In this document: piece by piece, positions 29,314 through 40,349 of the stretch
Numbering within the stretch: the first letter of the stretch is position 1
Layout: each line of letters starts with the position of its first letter
Origin: Chaetoceros tenuissimus
Taxonomy: Eukaryota; Bacillariophyta; Thalassiosirophyceae; Chaetocerotales; Chaetocerotaceae
DNA: 64,000 bases
Direction: 5' to 3'
Assembly: GCA_021927905.1 (NCBI GenBank)
Contig: BLLK01000046.1
Coordinates: 682,001 to 746,000, forward strand
The notes under the pieces: generated by a model
Seen by the model: the letters and a program-made list of their open reading frames with translations, nothing else
Told to the model about the DNA's origin: nothing
Database searches by the model: none
Translations under genes and position numbers: made by a program

Positions 29314-30435
29314 TTATGCCTTGTTCTCACGAACTTTAGCAATGATGATTTCCTCAAGCTTATCAGTTTCACCGATAAAAGCGCGAAGACCCTCAGCTAG
29401 CTTATCTGTCCCACATCCATCCATGTTCAATAAATATCTGAATTCTTTCTCATCCATCATGCCACCCCCAACTTCTTCTTCATCGGACGCTTTTGCGGAA
29501 TCTACATCAAGAGCTTGTGCTACTTCTTCTTCGCTTGCTTCCAACTTTTCCAATAGAGGTGCTGGAATCGTCATTCTATCTGAACCCGCTAATGCGATTA
29601 TCTCATCAGTCTCGAAACCCGGTCCACGTGATGGTCTCCAACTAGCTGGCATACAAATGGTATCATGTCCAAACTTCTTGTAGTAATTATAAATCTTTCT
29701 ACATAGTACAACTCCTTCGTCATCTTCCGGCTGAGTTGGTTCTGTTCGACCATCCTTTGCCTTGTACCAATCCAATACTCTTCCAGGGAATGGAGAAATT
29801 AAATGACTTCCACGTTGCGCACAAGCGACCGCTTGAACAAATGAGAAAATCAAAGTAAGGTTACATTGAATCCCCTCCTTTTCCAAAACTTCTGCAGCTA
29901 GAATAGATTCCCAAGTAGCTGGAAGTTTAATCAATACACGCTCCTTTGGAATACCCTTGTCTGCATACATTTTGATAATTCTTCTTCCTCTGCTAATAGA
30001 CGCATCAGTGTCAAATGCAAGCTTTGGGTTAACTTCTGTACTGATATATCCCTTGACAATGGAAGCAATAGAAGCTCCTAGATTCACAGCTAGGGCATCA
30101 ATTGCAAGAGCTACAATAGAATCTTCATCTGTTTCATCGGACGCAAGCGCAAATGCAACAGCATCATCTACTAGCTTTTGATACACTGGATCTCCACTGC
30201 TTCCCGCTTGAGATACAAATAGCGGATTGGTAGTTGCATCTGTAATGAATCCAGTGCTTGCATACTTTTCAATAACCTTTAAATCTCCGGAATCTATAGA
30301 AAGAGTGGTTAATTTTGAAAGTTGTTCCAATTGAGATGCTTTCAGAGCAGAAGAAGTTCTTGCTCCTGCAGGCACTGGGGTGAATGCATTTGCTGTCATA
30401 ATGGCTGCTAGAGCTGCAAAGGAGAAGATTCTCAT
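29314..30435 (-). CDS. Transaldolase, plastid-targeted
   Basis: A single exon of 373 residues. The N-terminus (MRIFSFAALAAIMTANAFTP) is a signal peptide ending in 'ANAF', the diatom plastid-import junction, followed by a short transit-like stretch. The enzyme domain carries 'TGFITDATTNPLFVSQAG' (catalytic Asp66), Schiff-base Lys170 in 'ERVLIKLPATWES' and 'CNLTLIFSFVQAVACAQRGS'. Transaldolase moves a three-carbon unit between sugar phosphates in the pentose phosphate pathway; plastid location would link it to carbon metabolism there. The C-terminal part has an extra acidic stretch before 'LAEGLRAFIGETDKLEE'. Confidence 0.93.
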   Translation of the reverse strand: MRIFSFAALAAIMTANAFTPVPAGARTSSALKASQLEQLSKLTTLSIDSGDLKVIEKYASTGFITDATTNPLFVSQAGSSGDPVYQKLVDDAVAFALASDETDEDSIVALAIDALAVNLGASIASIVKGYISTEVNPKLAFDTDASISRGRRIIKMYADKGIPKERVLIKLPATWESILAAEVLEKEGIQCNLTLIFSFVQAVACAQRGSHLISPFPGRVLDWYKAKDGRTEPTQPEDDEGVVLCRKIYNYYKKFGHDTICMPASWRPSRGPGFETDEIIALAGSDRMTIPAPLLEKLEASEEEVAQALDVDSAKASDEEEVGGGMMDEKEFRYLLNMDGCGTDKLAEGLRAFIGETDKLEEIIIAKVRENKA

Positions 30436-30785
30436 GTCTGCTTACGAGTATGTAGATGTGTTGATTGAAAATTATGTGCGTGAGAAAGATGAAGCGAAGC
30501 GATGAAGATACTATGATGATAGGTACAGTACGTCGCAGATACAAACGTCATCGGTCATCGATCAAAAGCTAACTAGTGTCATTTAGCTAAACTAGTAGAT
30601 CTTATGCCGATCTCATCTCTAGCTAGCTAACAAATCCCTACCTGTAATGGAAATGAAGCTAGCCGTTTTTTGATAGTCTATTGACACTGTGGTATGTACG
30701 TTTTTCTTCTTTAAGATGAAGTGACCACCACTCCTTGAACACAAATTTTTCCTAGAGACTCTTTTTGAATACCTTTTTTTCTACA
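30436..30785. other. Divergent promoter region of transaldolase and VDAC
   Basis: 350 bp between two genes read in opposite directions. It includes TAGCTAGC-like palindromic tracts near 30615 and GTATGTACGTT near 30690. No coding sequence. Confidence 0.35.
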
Positions 30786-31819
30786 ATGGTTTGCAAGTTC
30801 TCCGATATCGCTAAGGCTCCAACTGGTAAGCATCTTCATGAGTAGAGCATTCAAGAAAGATGGGGAGTGTGTAAAAGGTGTGAAGTTCTGAATGAAGACC
30901 TAGTTTGAAAAACTAGTTTTCCTCATCATTGGACCAACCTAGGTATCTTGGCTATGAAAATAAATGACTAAAAATTCTGACACCAAGAATATCGTCATGA
31001 AATCATTGACTGTGGATTCATACATCATTCATATGCTAAACATATTTTCAATTTAAAACTATAGACCTTCTTAATGACGACTACACCTCCAAGGTGAGCC
31101 TCAAGGCAAAGAAAAACGCTGGACCAGTTGCTGTTACCATCGACACCACTCGTGGAGCAGGAGGAGCTCTTACCTCTAAGGTAGGAACCAAATTCTCCTA
31201 TGCTGGACTTTCCTTCGATAAGGCACAGCTCGAGGCGAATGGATCCCAGACTCTTGAGACCTCCATGTCTCCAGCTCCTGGACTCAAGCTTTCCTTCAAG
31301 GGAAGCAAGGGAGCTGATCTTGGAGCTACCTACAAGGCAGGAAACTTCTGCGGAACTGCAAAGCTTGATGTTAAGGATTTGGCAAAGGTTTCTTCCTCTG
31401 CATGTGTAGGAGTTGCTGGAGGAGTAACCCTTGGAGGAGATGCTACTTATTCTCTTAAGGACAGCTCCCTCTCTGCTTTCAACCTTGGAGCATCTTACAG
31501 CCAGGGACCACTTTTCGCTGCTGTAACCACTTCTGCAAAGCTTTCTTCTGTAAACGTTGCTATGCTTTACAAGGTTAACTCTGATATCTCTATTGCTTCC
31601 AGCACCACTCACTCTGCATCCAAGTCTTGCGATGTTGTAGCTGTTGGAGGACTTTACAAGTCCGCTTTCGGAGACTTCAAGGCTAAGGTTGGATCTAACG
31701 GAATTGTTTCTGCTTCCCTTGTTAAGGAGGTTGCTCCTAAGGTTAAGGTTACTGCTTCCGGATCCATGGCTGGAGCTGATGTAAGCACCTTCAAGTACGG
31801 ACTTGGAGTTTCTATGTAA
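30786..31819 (+). CDS. VDAC: Voltage-dependent anion channel (VDAC, mitochondrial porin)
   Basis: Two exons, 30786-30825 and 31065-31819, with a 239-bp phase-1 intron give 264 residues. The tiny first exon encodes 'MVCKFSDIAKAPT' and joins to 'DLLNDDYTSKVSLKAKKN', matching the N-terminal helix and 'DLL.DY' start of eukaryotic porins. The rest is alternating beta-strand sequence with many Lys and small residues, ending 'STFKYGLGVSM'. VDAC forms the metabolite channel of the outer mitochondrial membrane. Codon use is strongly biased towards a few codons, as in highly expressed genes. The intron is longer than others here and may carry regulatory sequence. Confidence 0.9.
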
Positions 31820-32258
31820 GATGCTTGAGAAGAAAAAAATACGAAGTATAAAGTTATAGCACATTTGCGTCCGTAATCAAAGCTTCAGATGTTCAATGAA
31901 TGTAAAGATAACATTATAAAGGATAACCGCTAGGGAATTTTATATAGTAGTATGATGCTTGGATTTGCGTTTTTCAAGGAAAAATGAAAAGAAGAAAATG
32001 AAGATGTCGAAGTGGTGATGATGAATGATGAGATGATGATGACAGTTGTGTACTACGTAGCTAGGACTCTAGCTTTCTTGGGATCAAAGATGAGGCGACA
32101 GAAACATGATACATGATGGAGTAGAGGTAGTAGGTAGTAGATAATAGATTGCATTGAATTAGAGATTAGAGATACTACCTTCCACCTTCCTTACTGCTTC
32201 ACCTTATTAAAAGCATCACTGTGCTTTGGATCCATATCAACATCATATCATCGAAGCA
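31820..32258. other. Intergenic region
   Basis: About 440 bp with ATGATG-rich tracts near 32020-32045 and short AG/TAG-rich runs near 32120. No coding sequence recognised. Confidence 0.3.
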
Positions 32259-33598
32259 ATGTCATCTGAATCTGATGCAAAAATGGCAGAGCCTGCATCT
32301 TCTACAAAGGCGTCTCAGCCGCCATCATCACCCTCTAAAGCGAAGCAAACCCCACAGCATCAAGAGGATATACTGCGACGAAAGATATTCAATTTTAGAA
32401 GCAAAATAGGAAAACGAGAACCTTTACATCCATCTTATCAATTTCTATTATCGCACAATCCGAACGTAAGAAAACCACACTATGTCAAGGATAAAATGTA
32501 CAAAGAATTCGGGGCAGATCTGCGGGAACGCGTGGAGAGTTACATGGGCAAATTTGGTGTTGAAAATCCAGCTCTTGACGGTCGAAAAGAAAAGATTGGA
32601 GCAAATAGGAAAAACTTGGATATTAAGGAGATGAAGAATGCTTTTCGTATGAATGAATGTAATGAATTTGAACAAGAAAAATTTATCAAAGCAGAACTGG
32701 AATCTATCAAAGCTAGAAGATTGAGAGGTGGTTTGATTGAAGAAGGAACAAGGAAAAGGACAGTAGAAGCTATGGCACTTGGTCTTCAAGAGAAGGAGAG
32801 GAAGAAGAAACGACGAGATGGAAATGTTCTTGCAGCTATAAAACATAAGATGTTAGAAACTGAGAGGGATGCATTGGCGAAGAAGAAAGCTATGCTCACC
32901 GATGAGAAGGAGGTTGCGGAAATAGAGATGAAATTGAGACAAAAACAAAAGGAAGCCAAGGAAGCGAAAGAACGTCAGGAAGCAGAAGAAAAGAGGCGAG
33001 TGGAAATGGAAGGAGCTAAGCTTAGAGAACGTCAACGTGAATTAGAGAGAATGAAGCAGGAAGAAGAGGAGAGATTACGAGCAGAGGAAGAAAGAAATGA
33101 AAGAATGAGAAGATCTCGTTTGATGGACACACCAAATCAAGCACTGCAGAGATTTTATCAACCAATGTTCCAAGAGCTATGGGAACAGGAATTCTTTGAC
33201 GGTACAAACCCATTCAGAATTGTTATTACTGCTGAGAATTGCGAGTTTATGGGAGCTCCCAACTATGGTAAAATTATCAAAAAGCCAATGGTAAGTCACA
33301 CATGAATATACGATTGGGTAATTTCTTGGTTATAAATCGTGCAAGAGACCATATGATAGCATATCTCTCACATTTCCCTTCTTCGCAGAATCTTACCTGG
33401 GTCAAGGAAAAAGTCGACGAGTATAAGTACAATACATTACAAGAATTTTTCCAGGATATTGAATTGATTATCTCCAACGCACTCACCTATAATTCAGATC
33501 CAGGAAACCCATATCATGTAGCAGCAAAGGAATTGAAGAACAAGTACATCAAACTTCATAAGAAAGTTTTGATGCAAATATCTCAAAATCAAAGTTAA
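32259..33598 (+). CDS. Single-bromodomain protein with long coiled-coil
   Basis: Two exons, 32259-33290 and 33389-33598, with a 98-bp phase-0 intron inside the bromodomain give 413 residues. The N-terminal 270 residues are charged, with a long Glu/Lys/Arg coiled-coil ('EMKLRQKQKEAKEAKERQEA'). The C-terminal domain reads 'NPFRIVITAENCEFMGAPNY', 'GKIIKKPM', 'NLTWVKEKVDEYKYNTLQEF', 'FQDIELIISNALTYNSDPGN', matching the ZA loop, helix B and the acetyl-lysine-binding Asn of bromodomains. It probably reads acetylated histones. The first in-frame ATG was used; the longer frame starts with TTG. Confidence 0.88.
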
Positions 33599-33965
33599 GA
33601 GCATGAATATGGGATTCTAGCTAAAAAGAGCAATAAATTATTTTCAATAATCTGATTTATTTATTCTTATTCGATTATTTATTTGGAAAAAGTAAGTGGA
33701 TCAAGGTTAAGGTTAGAGTTGTAATTTTTTTACAGTATGCATCAAATTCAACGTCCGACTTCAAAAGGTCGTCCTTCCATCTCTGGCGGACCGAAAGGAG
33801 TTGCCTCTCCTCCTTTGCCTCCTCTCCTCTCCCATTATTCGCGTACTCTCTTTTCTCTATGTTCAATGTATTCTACTTACTTGGAGCTATTTACTTGTTG
33901 TAATTTGAGCTGCATCGACCAAATTCCAAACTAGAACTTTCATCTGCATTCAAACTAAAGGGAAG
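33599..33965. other. Intergenic region
   Basis: About 370 bp between bromodomain and MAD1 genes. Short frames present are unconvincing; pyrimidine-rich tract at 33800-33850. Confidence 0.3.
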
Positions 33966-36133
33966 ATGGATCCTACGAGAAAGAGAGCTCGCACCGCAAC
34001 TCCAGTATTAACTGAATCAGAAGTCAGGAATGTATCCACCGATACAATATCTTCGAGCTCCATGCTATCCAATACGAATCAACACCTCATAAATGAAATT
34101 GAGAAATTGAAAACAGAAATAGCCAAAGTCCAGTCTCAAAGAAAATTAGACAAGCTAAAGGCTGAGAATGACAACAAGCGCCTCAAGAGACACATTGCTA
34201 CCCTTCAGCAAGACGCGGATGATGCAAATGCCATAATGGAACAGATCAGACAGCAAAGTGAAGCGGATTTAGATGAGATGGCTAGGAAAAAAACTCGCGC
34301 TTCAAAACTTGCAGAACAGTGGGAACAAAAATATCTACAGCTATGTGAAGACACTGGTATTGAGGACGATGACGAGGTTGGAGATTCTATAGGTGCTGCC
34401 AATATGGAAGTGTTGAGAAATGAATTAGCTGTAGCTCGACAGAGAAACGTAGTTTTGGAAGAAAAGGTCACATTTATGGAGGATGAAATTTCTGAATTAA
34501 ACGAAGCGCTTGTAAAGTCTAATGAGAGACTATCGGAAGCAGCTGCTGTTGCTGATCCTGTTACAGAGTCTCCAGAGAAAGACGAAGAGCTTGCCAATCT
34601 GTTGTCGAAGGCACCTCCTGCTGTACTCACAGAGCTAAATAGGACTCGTATTGAGCGTGATGAGGCAAAATGTGCAAATAGACAATTGACAAGAAAAATT
34701 GAGTCTTTACGTGAGCAGGCTGATCAAATGGTGAAATACAGAGAACTTTCTCAAAGCGCATCTAATAAGATTGACAGACTAGAACTAGAACTCAAGAAAG
34801 TGAGAAAAGAAAGGGAAAATCTCAGAGTCGTCTCTGCAAGATGGGTAGAATTTCGAAGAGATCTAGTCAAGCATAATCTTGGAAGTGAAGTTTTAGTTGG
34901 AAAAGGGGACGAGGATGAAAACTTTCCTCCTGAGATATCTAGTTTGAATCGGCAGTACAAAAACTTGGAGAATAGAATCAAGGAATTGGAATCTCAGCTG
35001 TCAACTGTAACCGTAAAGAACGACATGGCTCAGCGTCAGAAAACATCATTACAACAGGAGAAGAAGGAGCTCGAAGATGAAATATCGAAACTCACTTTGG
35101 CGAACAAAGACTTACAGAACAAGAATATCAAAGTAGAAGACGAATTCAAGCGTATGAAATCCCTCGAAGAGAACTGGAAGCGTCAAGTCAAGAATGCAAA
35201 TGATTTACTTGAAACCTATAAGATGGAAGAACAATTGATGAACAAGAATGAAGGAAGCTCTACACTTAGCTCAGCTGCAGTTGAGAGTTTGGAAAGAAGT
35301 TTATCTGCAACAAAGGAGGAGGTTCTTCTACTCAAAAACCAGTTGGAAAGCATTAAGTCTGAAAAGGACCAAAGCGACCAAGAACTGGATAAGCTCAAGG
35401 AAGAGCATGAAAAAGTACGAGCCAAGTTCATAAAACTGAGAGATGCCTTGTTTGAAGAAAAAGCAAAGGTGGAGAAGGCAGAAGAACGAGCACTGAAAGC
35501 TGAGACTCTTGCAGGAAAGGGAAGTTATAACGAAGAGACAACCCGTGTCCTCCATTTTCAAGATAATCCAACATCTCGAGCAATCAAGGAAAAGTACGAA
35601 AGGCAACTTGAGGAACTGAAGGCAGAGTTGGCAGATTTGTCAGCAGTAACAAAGGGAGTGACAACACCATCTAATGTTGTTTCCGACCCAGCACTAGATG
35701 CTGAAAAATTTAGCAAGCGCCTCAAAGATCAATTCCGAAATCAAATTGCATTATTTCGAGAAGGTGTATACATTATCACAGGTGAGACTTTTCATATGAC
35801 TTGTCCATTTCACTTTTAATTCTTCGCAGTACTCATTCCACGGCAACTTTTGAAGGCTATAAAATTGACATGAGTATTGATGCAGATCCTAATTCTCCGA
35901 GATTCATTGTTAGATCCATGTATGCAGAACATGAAGACGACCAATTGAATCTTTTATGGCGCAAAGACAAGCATGGGAAGTGGAGACCAAGTATGGATAT
36001 ACTTGACACTGAATTAGCTCGTCGGTTGTCACAAGATCCAGCTGTATTTAGTTACATGAAGAAATTTAACTCTCTCCCTGCATTCACGGCATCAGCTTGT
36101 CTTAAGTTCTTTGAAAACCAGACACAAATGTAA
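33966..36133 (+). CDS. MAD1: Spindle checkpoint protein MAD1
   Basis: Two exons, 33966-35781 and 35856-36133, with a 74-bp phase-1 intron give 697 residues. Most of the protein is coiled-coil. The diagnostic end is 'TRVLHFQDNPTSRAIKEKYE', then 'KRLKDQFRNQIALFREGVYI' joined by the splice to 'ITGYKIDM', followed by 'RSMYAEHEDDQLNLLW' and 'NSLPAFTASACLKFFENQT', all matching the C-terminal RWD-like domain of MAD1. MAD1 anchors MAD2 at unattached kinetochores and the nuclear pore. An alternative upstream acceptor (TTCGCAG at 35823-35829) would ruin the frame. Confidence 0.92.
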
Positions 36134-36299
36134 ACTCGAATAAGCGGGCAACTAGCAATTGTTATGTGGTGTCATTTCAAATTAATATATATTTTATTAT
36201 AGTTATGTTCATGAATTTAAAGCGCTAGATGTAATTTGTCACTTATTTTATCACAGCTCATGAGGTAAACAGCTCAATAGTATCTGTGTTGACAGAATT

Positions 36300-36641
36300 C
36301 TATTTGTTTCCTCTCAAAATGTCTAGGTTCGTTTGGTTACTATGTCGAACAACTTTGTCAACTTTCTTTTCATTCAATACCTTATCCCATGACATAGATA
36401 CCCTTTGTTCACTTCTTTGTTCTTCATCCCTATCGAGCTTGAAGTCTTCTATATCTTCCCTATTATAGAAGAGAAGTTCATTGTCTTGTTCAGAACGTCG
36501 AGGTATAACTATAGTCCTGGTTTCCGCAGCGAAATTCACTGCACTCTTTCCACTACAGATGGAATGATACGATGAATTACTTTCAATAGATTTCATCGAT
36601 GTTGACATATTAGTTCTGTTCTCTCTTTTAACTATGTTCAT
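36300..36641 (-). CDS. Small protein with diatom-type 'IPRR...YNREDI' block, unknown
   Basis: 113 residues from ATG 36641-36639, convergent with MAD1. The central part 'AVNFAAETRTIVIPRR', 'ELLFYNREDIEDFKLDRDEE' resembles a short block I associate with many unannotated diatom proteins (basic/hydrophobic strand, Ile-Pro, then aromatic-Tyr-x-Arg-Glu-Asp-Ile). No enzymatic motif is seen. The call rests on composition and on that resemblance from memory. Confidence 0.5.
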   Translation of the reverse strand: MNIVKRENRTNMSTSMKSIESNSSYHSICSGKSAVNFAAETRTIVIPRRSEQDNELLFYNREDIEDFKLDRDEEQRSEQRVSMSWDKVLNEKKVDKVVRHSNQTNLDILRGNK

Positions 36642-37425
36642 GATTCCGTTGATTCTTTTTGCTGTTCGGTATTCCTCGGCAGTTTATGGTACCCTACGTA
36701 TCTCTTTGAAATGTTCTCTATGTTCTATGTCGTTTCTGATGTGAGTGTTTGTCGCTTTGATTATTTGGTGTCAAAGAAGGGTTTTGAATGTATTCATAAA
36801 GCTTGTTCGTTGATCACTGTTTCCGTTTTGGCACCTTCCAACTCCTTCCGTCTTTGGATGCGAAGCTACAATGATGATGGGTCATAAATCTCGGTATGAC
36901 ATCAAATGGCCTGTTGTACGATTGATTTTTAAATAAAAAATGGTACAAATTCTAAATGACCAGTGTGGAAAATGACAGCCTTCTCATCTGTAATTTCAAT
37001 TGTGTACGATGAAGAGTGATTGCAGTGATTGCCTTCCCACCTTCAAATGTTATGAATCTCTGGAAGAATCTTCTACTTTGTGGGAAGGCGGCATCTTCAA
37101 CATACGAATACACTTGATATTCTAATTCATGGATAAGCTTCTCTCATCTGTAATTTGAATTGTATGCGGTGAAGCGTGATTGCCTTCCCACTTTCAAATG
37201 TTATGAATTCCTGGAAGAATCTTCTATTTCATGGGAAGGCAGCTTCTTTAACATACGATTAACGATGAGTAGTCGATGACTATACACTTGATATTCACGG
37301 TAGCTTATGCAAACAACAAAGTTGAAAGTATTGTAATTTAAATTAATCAATATATCGAAGCAGAAAATGAAAATAGAGTAACACGAAAATAATTGCCTTT
37401 ATAAATATCAATGCTTATTATGTAT
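36642..37425. other. Intergenic region with duplicated hairpin element
   Basis: No coding sequence. Its right half consists mostly of the duplicated unit at 36981-37296 described separately. Confidence 0.5.
36981..37296. repeat. Tandemly duplicated unit of about 145 bp, each containing an inverted repeat
   Basis: Copy 1 (36981-37122) and copy 2 (37141-37296) both run from TCTCATCTGTAATTT to CACTTGATATTC. Copy 2 has about 20 extra bases near its end. In copy 1 GCCTTCCCAC (37031-37040) is the exact reverse complement of GTGGGAAGGC (37080-37089). In copy 2 the arms are 9 bp (37182-37190, 37232-37240). Both copies keep the arms although the loop has changed, which fits a structured RNA or a small mobile element. 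Confidence 0.85.
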
Positions 37426-40002
37426 TTACACTGAAGCATTCTTGGTCAAAGTTTGCCACATGAAATCATATGCTAGTGCTGTCATGAAAGCACTCTGCTT
37501 TGCATCGGCTGCTCCACCATGACCTCCTTCAATGTTCTCGTAATAATAAACAGGCCAGTCTTTATCTTTTCCAAGGTCCCAAAGCTTTTTTACCATCTTC
37601 CTCGCATGTCCTGGATGAACTCTATCATCTCGGGTGGATGTGGTTACAAGCATTGGTGGGTATTTCGGAGTCTCTTCATCAATTAAATGATAAGGAGAAT
37701 ATTTATGGAGGAAATTGTCCCAATCGTCAGTGTCAGGATCACCATACTCAGCCATCCAGCTAGCCCCAGCAAGAAGTGTATGATAGCGCTTCATATCTAG
37801 TAGAGGCACTGCACAGTGGATTGCTCCAAAAAGGTCAGGTCGTGAACAGTACATCATCCCCATGAGCAAACCTCCATTACTTCCTCCTCTTGCTGCTAGT
37901 GTATCGGAGGTACAAATACCTGTTTCAATCAAGTGCTCACCTACAGCGCTGAAATCTTCGTAACACTTGTGTCTTTTGGCTTTCAGTCCAGCCTGATGCC
38001 ATTTAGGTCCATATTCACCTGAATGCCATCATATGTGTTCATTAGAAGTTAGGTTGATCATACATTTTTGTGTTCAGTTTCAAAGAAGTGACTTACCTCC
38101 TCCACGAATATTTGCCTCTACATATACTCCACCTCGTTCAAGCCAAGAAACGCCAACAGTGGACACATACTTTGGACCTAGGCTAATTTCAAAACCTCCA
38201 TATCCATACAGAAGCGTAGGATTCTTACCATCAAGTTTGATGTCCTTTTTATGAATAATAAAGTACGGAATTTTGGTTCCATCTTCACTTGTCGCAAATT
38301 TCTGATGTACTTCCAAATCAGAGCTATTATACATGGACGGAAGGGACTTTAACTTTTCAACGAAATAGCTATCTGATGATTCATTTTCCTTGTCAGGATC
38401 CTTGCTTGACTCTTTTTTCTCAATCAGTGAAGCATCTCCAATAGACAAAGAACTAGGTTGAGTGTAACCACTGGTGTAAAGCCAAATATCATCACTTTCA
38501 GTCGAGTCAATGGCTCCAGTACCGCAAGCACGGATCTTTGCTTCCTTGTCTCCTCCGACAAAATGAAATCCTTCATCGTCTAATTTAAAGAATTCAAGTT
38601 TAGACTTGACATTGTCAATAATGGAAAGAATGAAGTAATTCTTCGTAAAACTATAACCATCGTAAGCTGTGGTATCAGATGGTTCAAATATTGCCTTGAA
38701 TTCGCAATTTTCTCTTCCTTTGGTAATGAAGGAGTCTGCATCAGTATAAAGTAATGAGCCGGAAGTGTAAGTTTTGTCATCAGGAACAGGTTGCCAATCC
38801 TATGAAAGTATCAAGTATGAGTATAAAAAGTACAAGGACTACGCATATAGATAATATTCACAGTCTTGACCTACCGATCTGAGAGAAATCATAATCCACT
38901 TTCCAACAAAAGATACACCGGCATCTGGCTGCACGTCAACTTGAACAAAGTCTTCTGGATCATCAATACCATTTCTTGCTGGATCATCAGCTGCAAGAAG
39001 ATGTTCATACTCTACACGTCGAACATACTTCTTTGTAGTGTAGAAAGTAAGAGATCTAGATCTAATTTCGTAAATCGGCCCGCCACGAGTACGCTGATCA
39101 TTCATGTACGCAGAAACTGAAACATCAGTCTTTTCTCCTTCAAATACAGTAGGCGCGTCCTCAATCTTTGTCCCTCTAGTCCATTCCTTGATGACACGAG
39201 GATAGCCACTATCAGTGAGAGAACCTTCTCCAAAGTCACTTCCTACATAAAGAACATCCCGACTTTTATAACTTGCTCGAGTTTTTGCTTCTGGTAAAGT
39301 AAATCCTCCATCTTCTTCTGAAACAAATGACTCTGTCAACAGATCCATCTCTTTGAGATACGTGGCGTCGGCGCCACCTCTAGAGAGTGAAATAAGAGTT
39401 CTCGTCACTCGTTCACCATTAGATAAAGCGTCAATCTTACGAGACAAAGGAGTCGACCCTTTCCAAACCCATGAAATACCATCCTTCTCCGCAAGTTCAT
39501 CAATATCCAATACAGTTTCCCATTCTGGCTCTTCCGTTTTGTAGCTAGTCAAAGAAGTCTTTCTCCAAAGTCCTTTTGGATTCTTGGAATCTTTCCATAG
39601 ATTGAACATGATTGGCTCTCCGTTTTCATCGTTTCCATATTTTCTCGCGTATGCAATACGATCATTGGACTCGAGTACACTGAGTACCTTATCATATGTC
39701 CCGATTCCACTAGTCTTTGGATCCCCGAGCTCCTCTAGACACCTTGCGTTTGCATCTTTTGCAAATTTCAGTGATTCTTCTGACTCGACTTCTTCAAGCC
39801 ATAAATATGGATCTTCTTCTACTGCTTTGGTTGACATTTGTTGAAAGAATTTTCTTTGAGTGTCGATACTCTGTTTATATGGAAATGCTGTGGTGGAAGT
39901 GAATGCAAGAGCTGCTCTAGTAGCTCCAGTTGTGAACGCTGATGAACAACAGTAATTGAATGTTGTGACGAGTAAAGTGAGAGCAGTAGAGTTGACTCTC
40001 AT
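37426..40002 (-). CDS. Prolyl oligopeptidase family serine protease (S9A)
   Basis: Three exons, 40002-38875, 38799-38097 and 38018-37426, give 807 residues. Splices restore 'ISLRSDWQPVPDDKTY' and 'NIRGGGEYGPKWHQAG', both family landmarks. The catalytic triad is Ser657 ('GGSNGGLLMG'), an Asp at 741/742 ('TRDDRVHPGH') and His777 ('EGGHGG'). The N-terminal two-thirds is the beta-propeller-like part ('EDPYLWLEEVESEESLKFAK'). A signal peptide with 'CSSAFTTG' followed by a basic, Thr-rich stretch suggests plastid import, with the enzyme domain starting near 'MSTKAVEEDP'. It should cleave short peptides after proline. Introns are 75 and 78 bp. Confidence 0.93.
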
Positions 40003-40349
40003 TGTTCTCTTTATAGAAACTACAACAGTCAGTGTTTTATGGAATGAATAATAGGCAAGTTGATGAGTTATGAAAAGCTTCGAAGCTTCTTGCTTTCTTC
40101 ATTCCTTGTGTGCTGGTCTACGTACTATGTACGTACGTATAGCGTTTTTATCGTCGTCATTCCTCACGTCGTCATTGTATTGCGGTCCTTATCGTCTGTC
40201 CTCCATGCGATAATTTTTACTTTTTACTATTTTATGTAGTAGTTTCATCATGAAAAGAAGAAATAAAGAGCCCATCTAATGTAATATACATATTTTGGAA
40301 CCCCAATAGGAGGTTATAAATACATATTTTTGAGCCTCCAGTGTCTAGG
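40003..40349. other. Divergent promoter region
   Basis: 347 bp between the peptidase and ankyrin genes. It includes ACGTACTATGTACGTACGTA at 40119-40138, a palindrome-rich tract with repeated ACGT cores. No coding sequence. Confidence 0.4.

Noticed and set aside
35822-35855. Alternative splice acceptor for MAD1 at TTCGCAG
   Set aside because: It gives a wrong frame and loses the conserved 'TGYKIDM' junction; the acceptor ending at 35855 fits.
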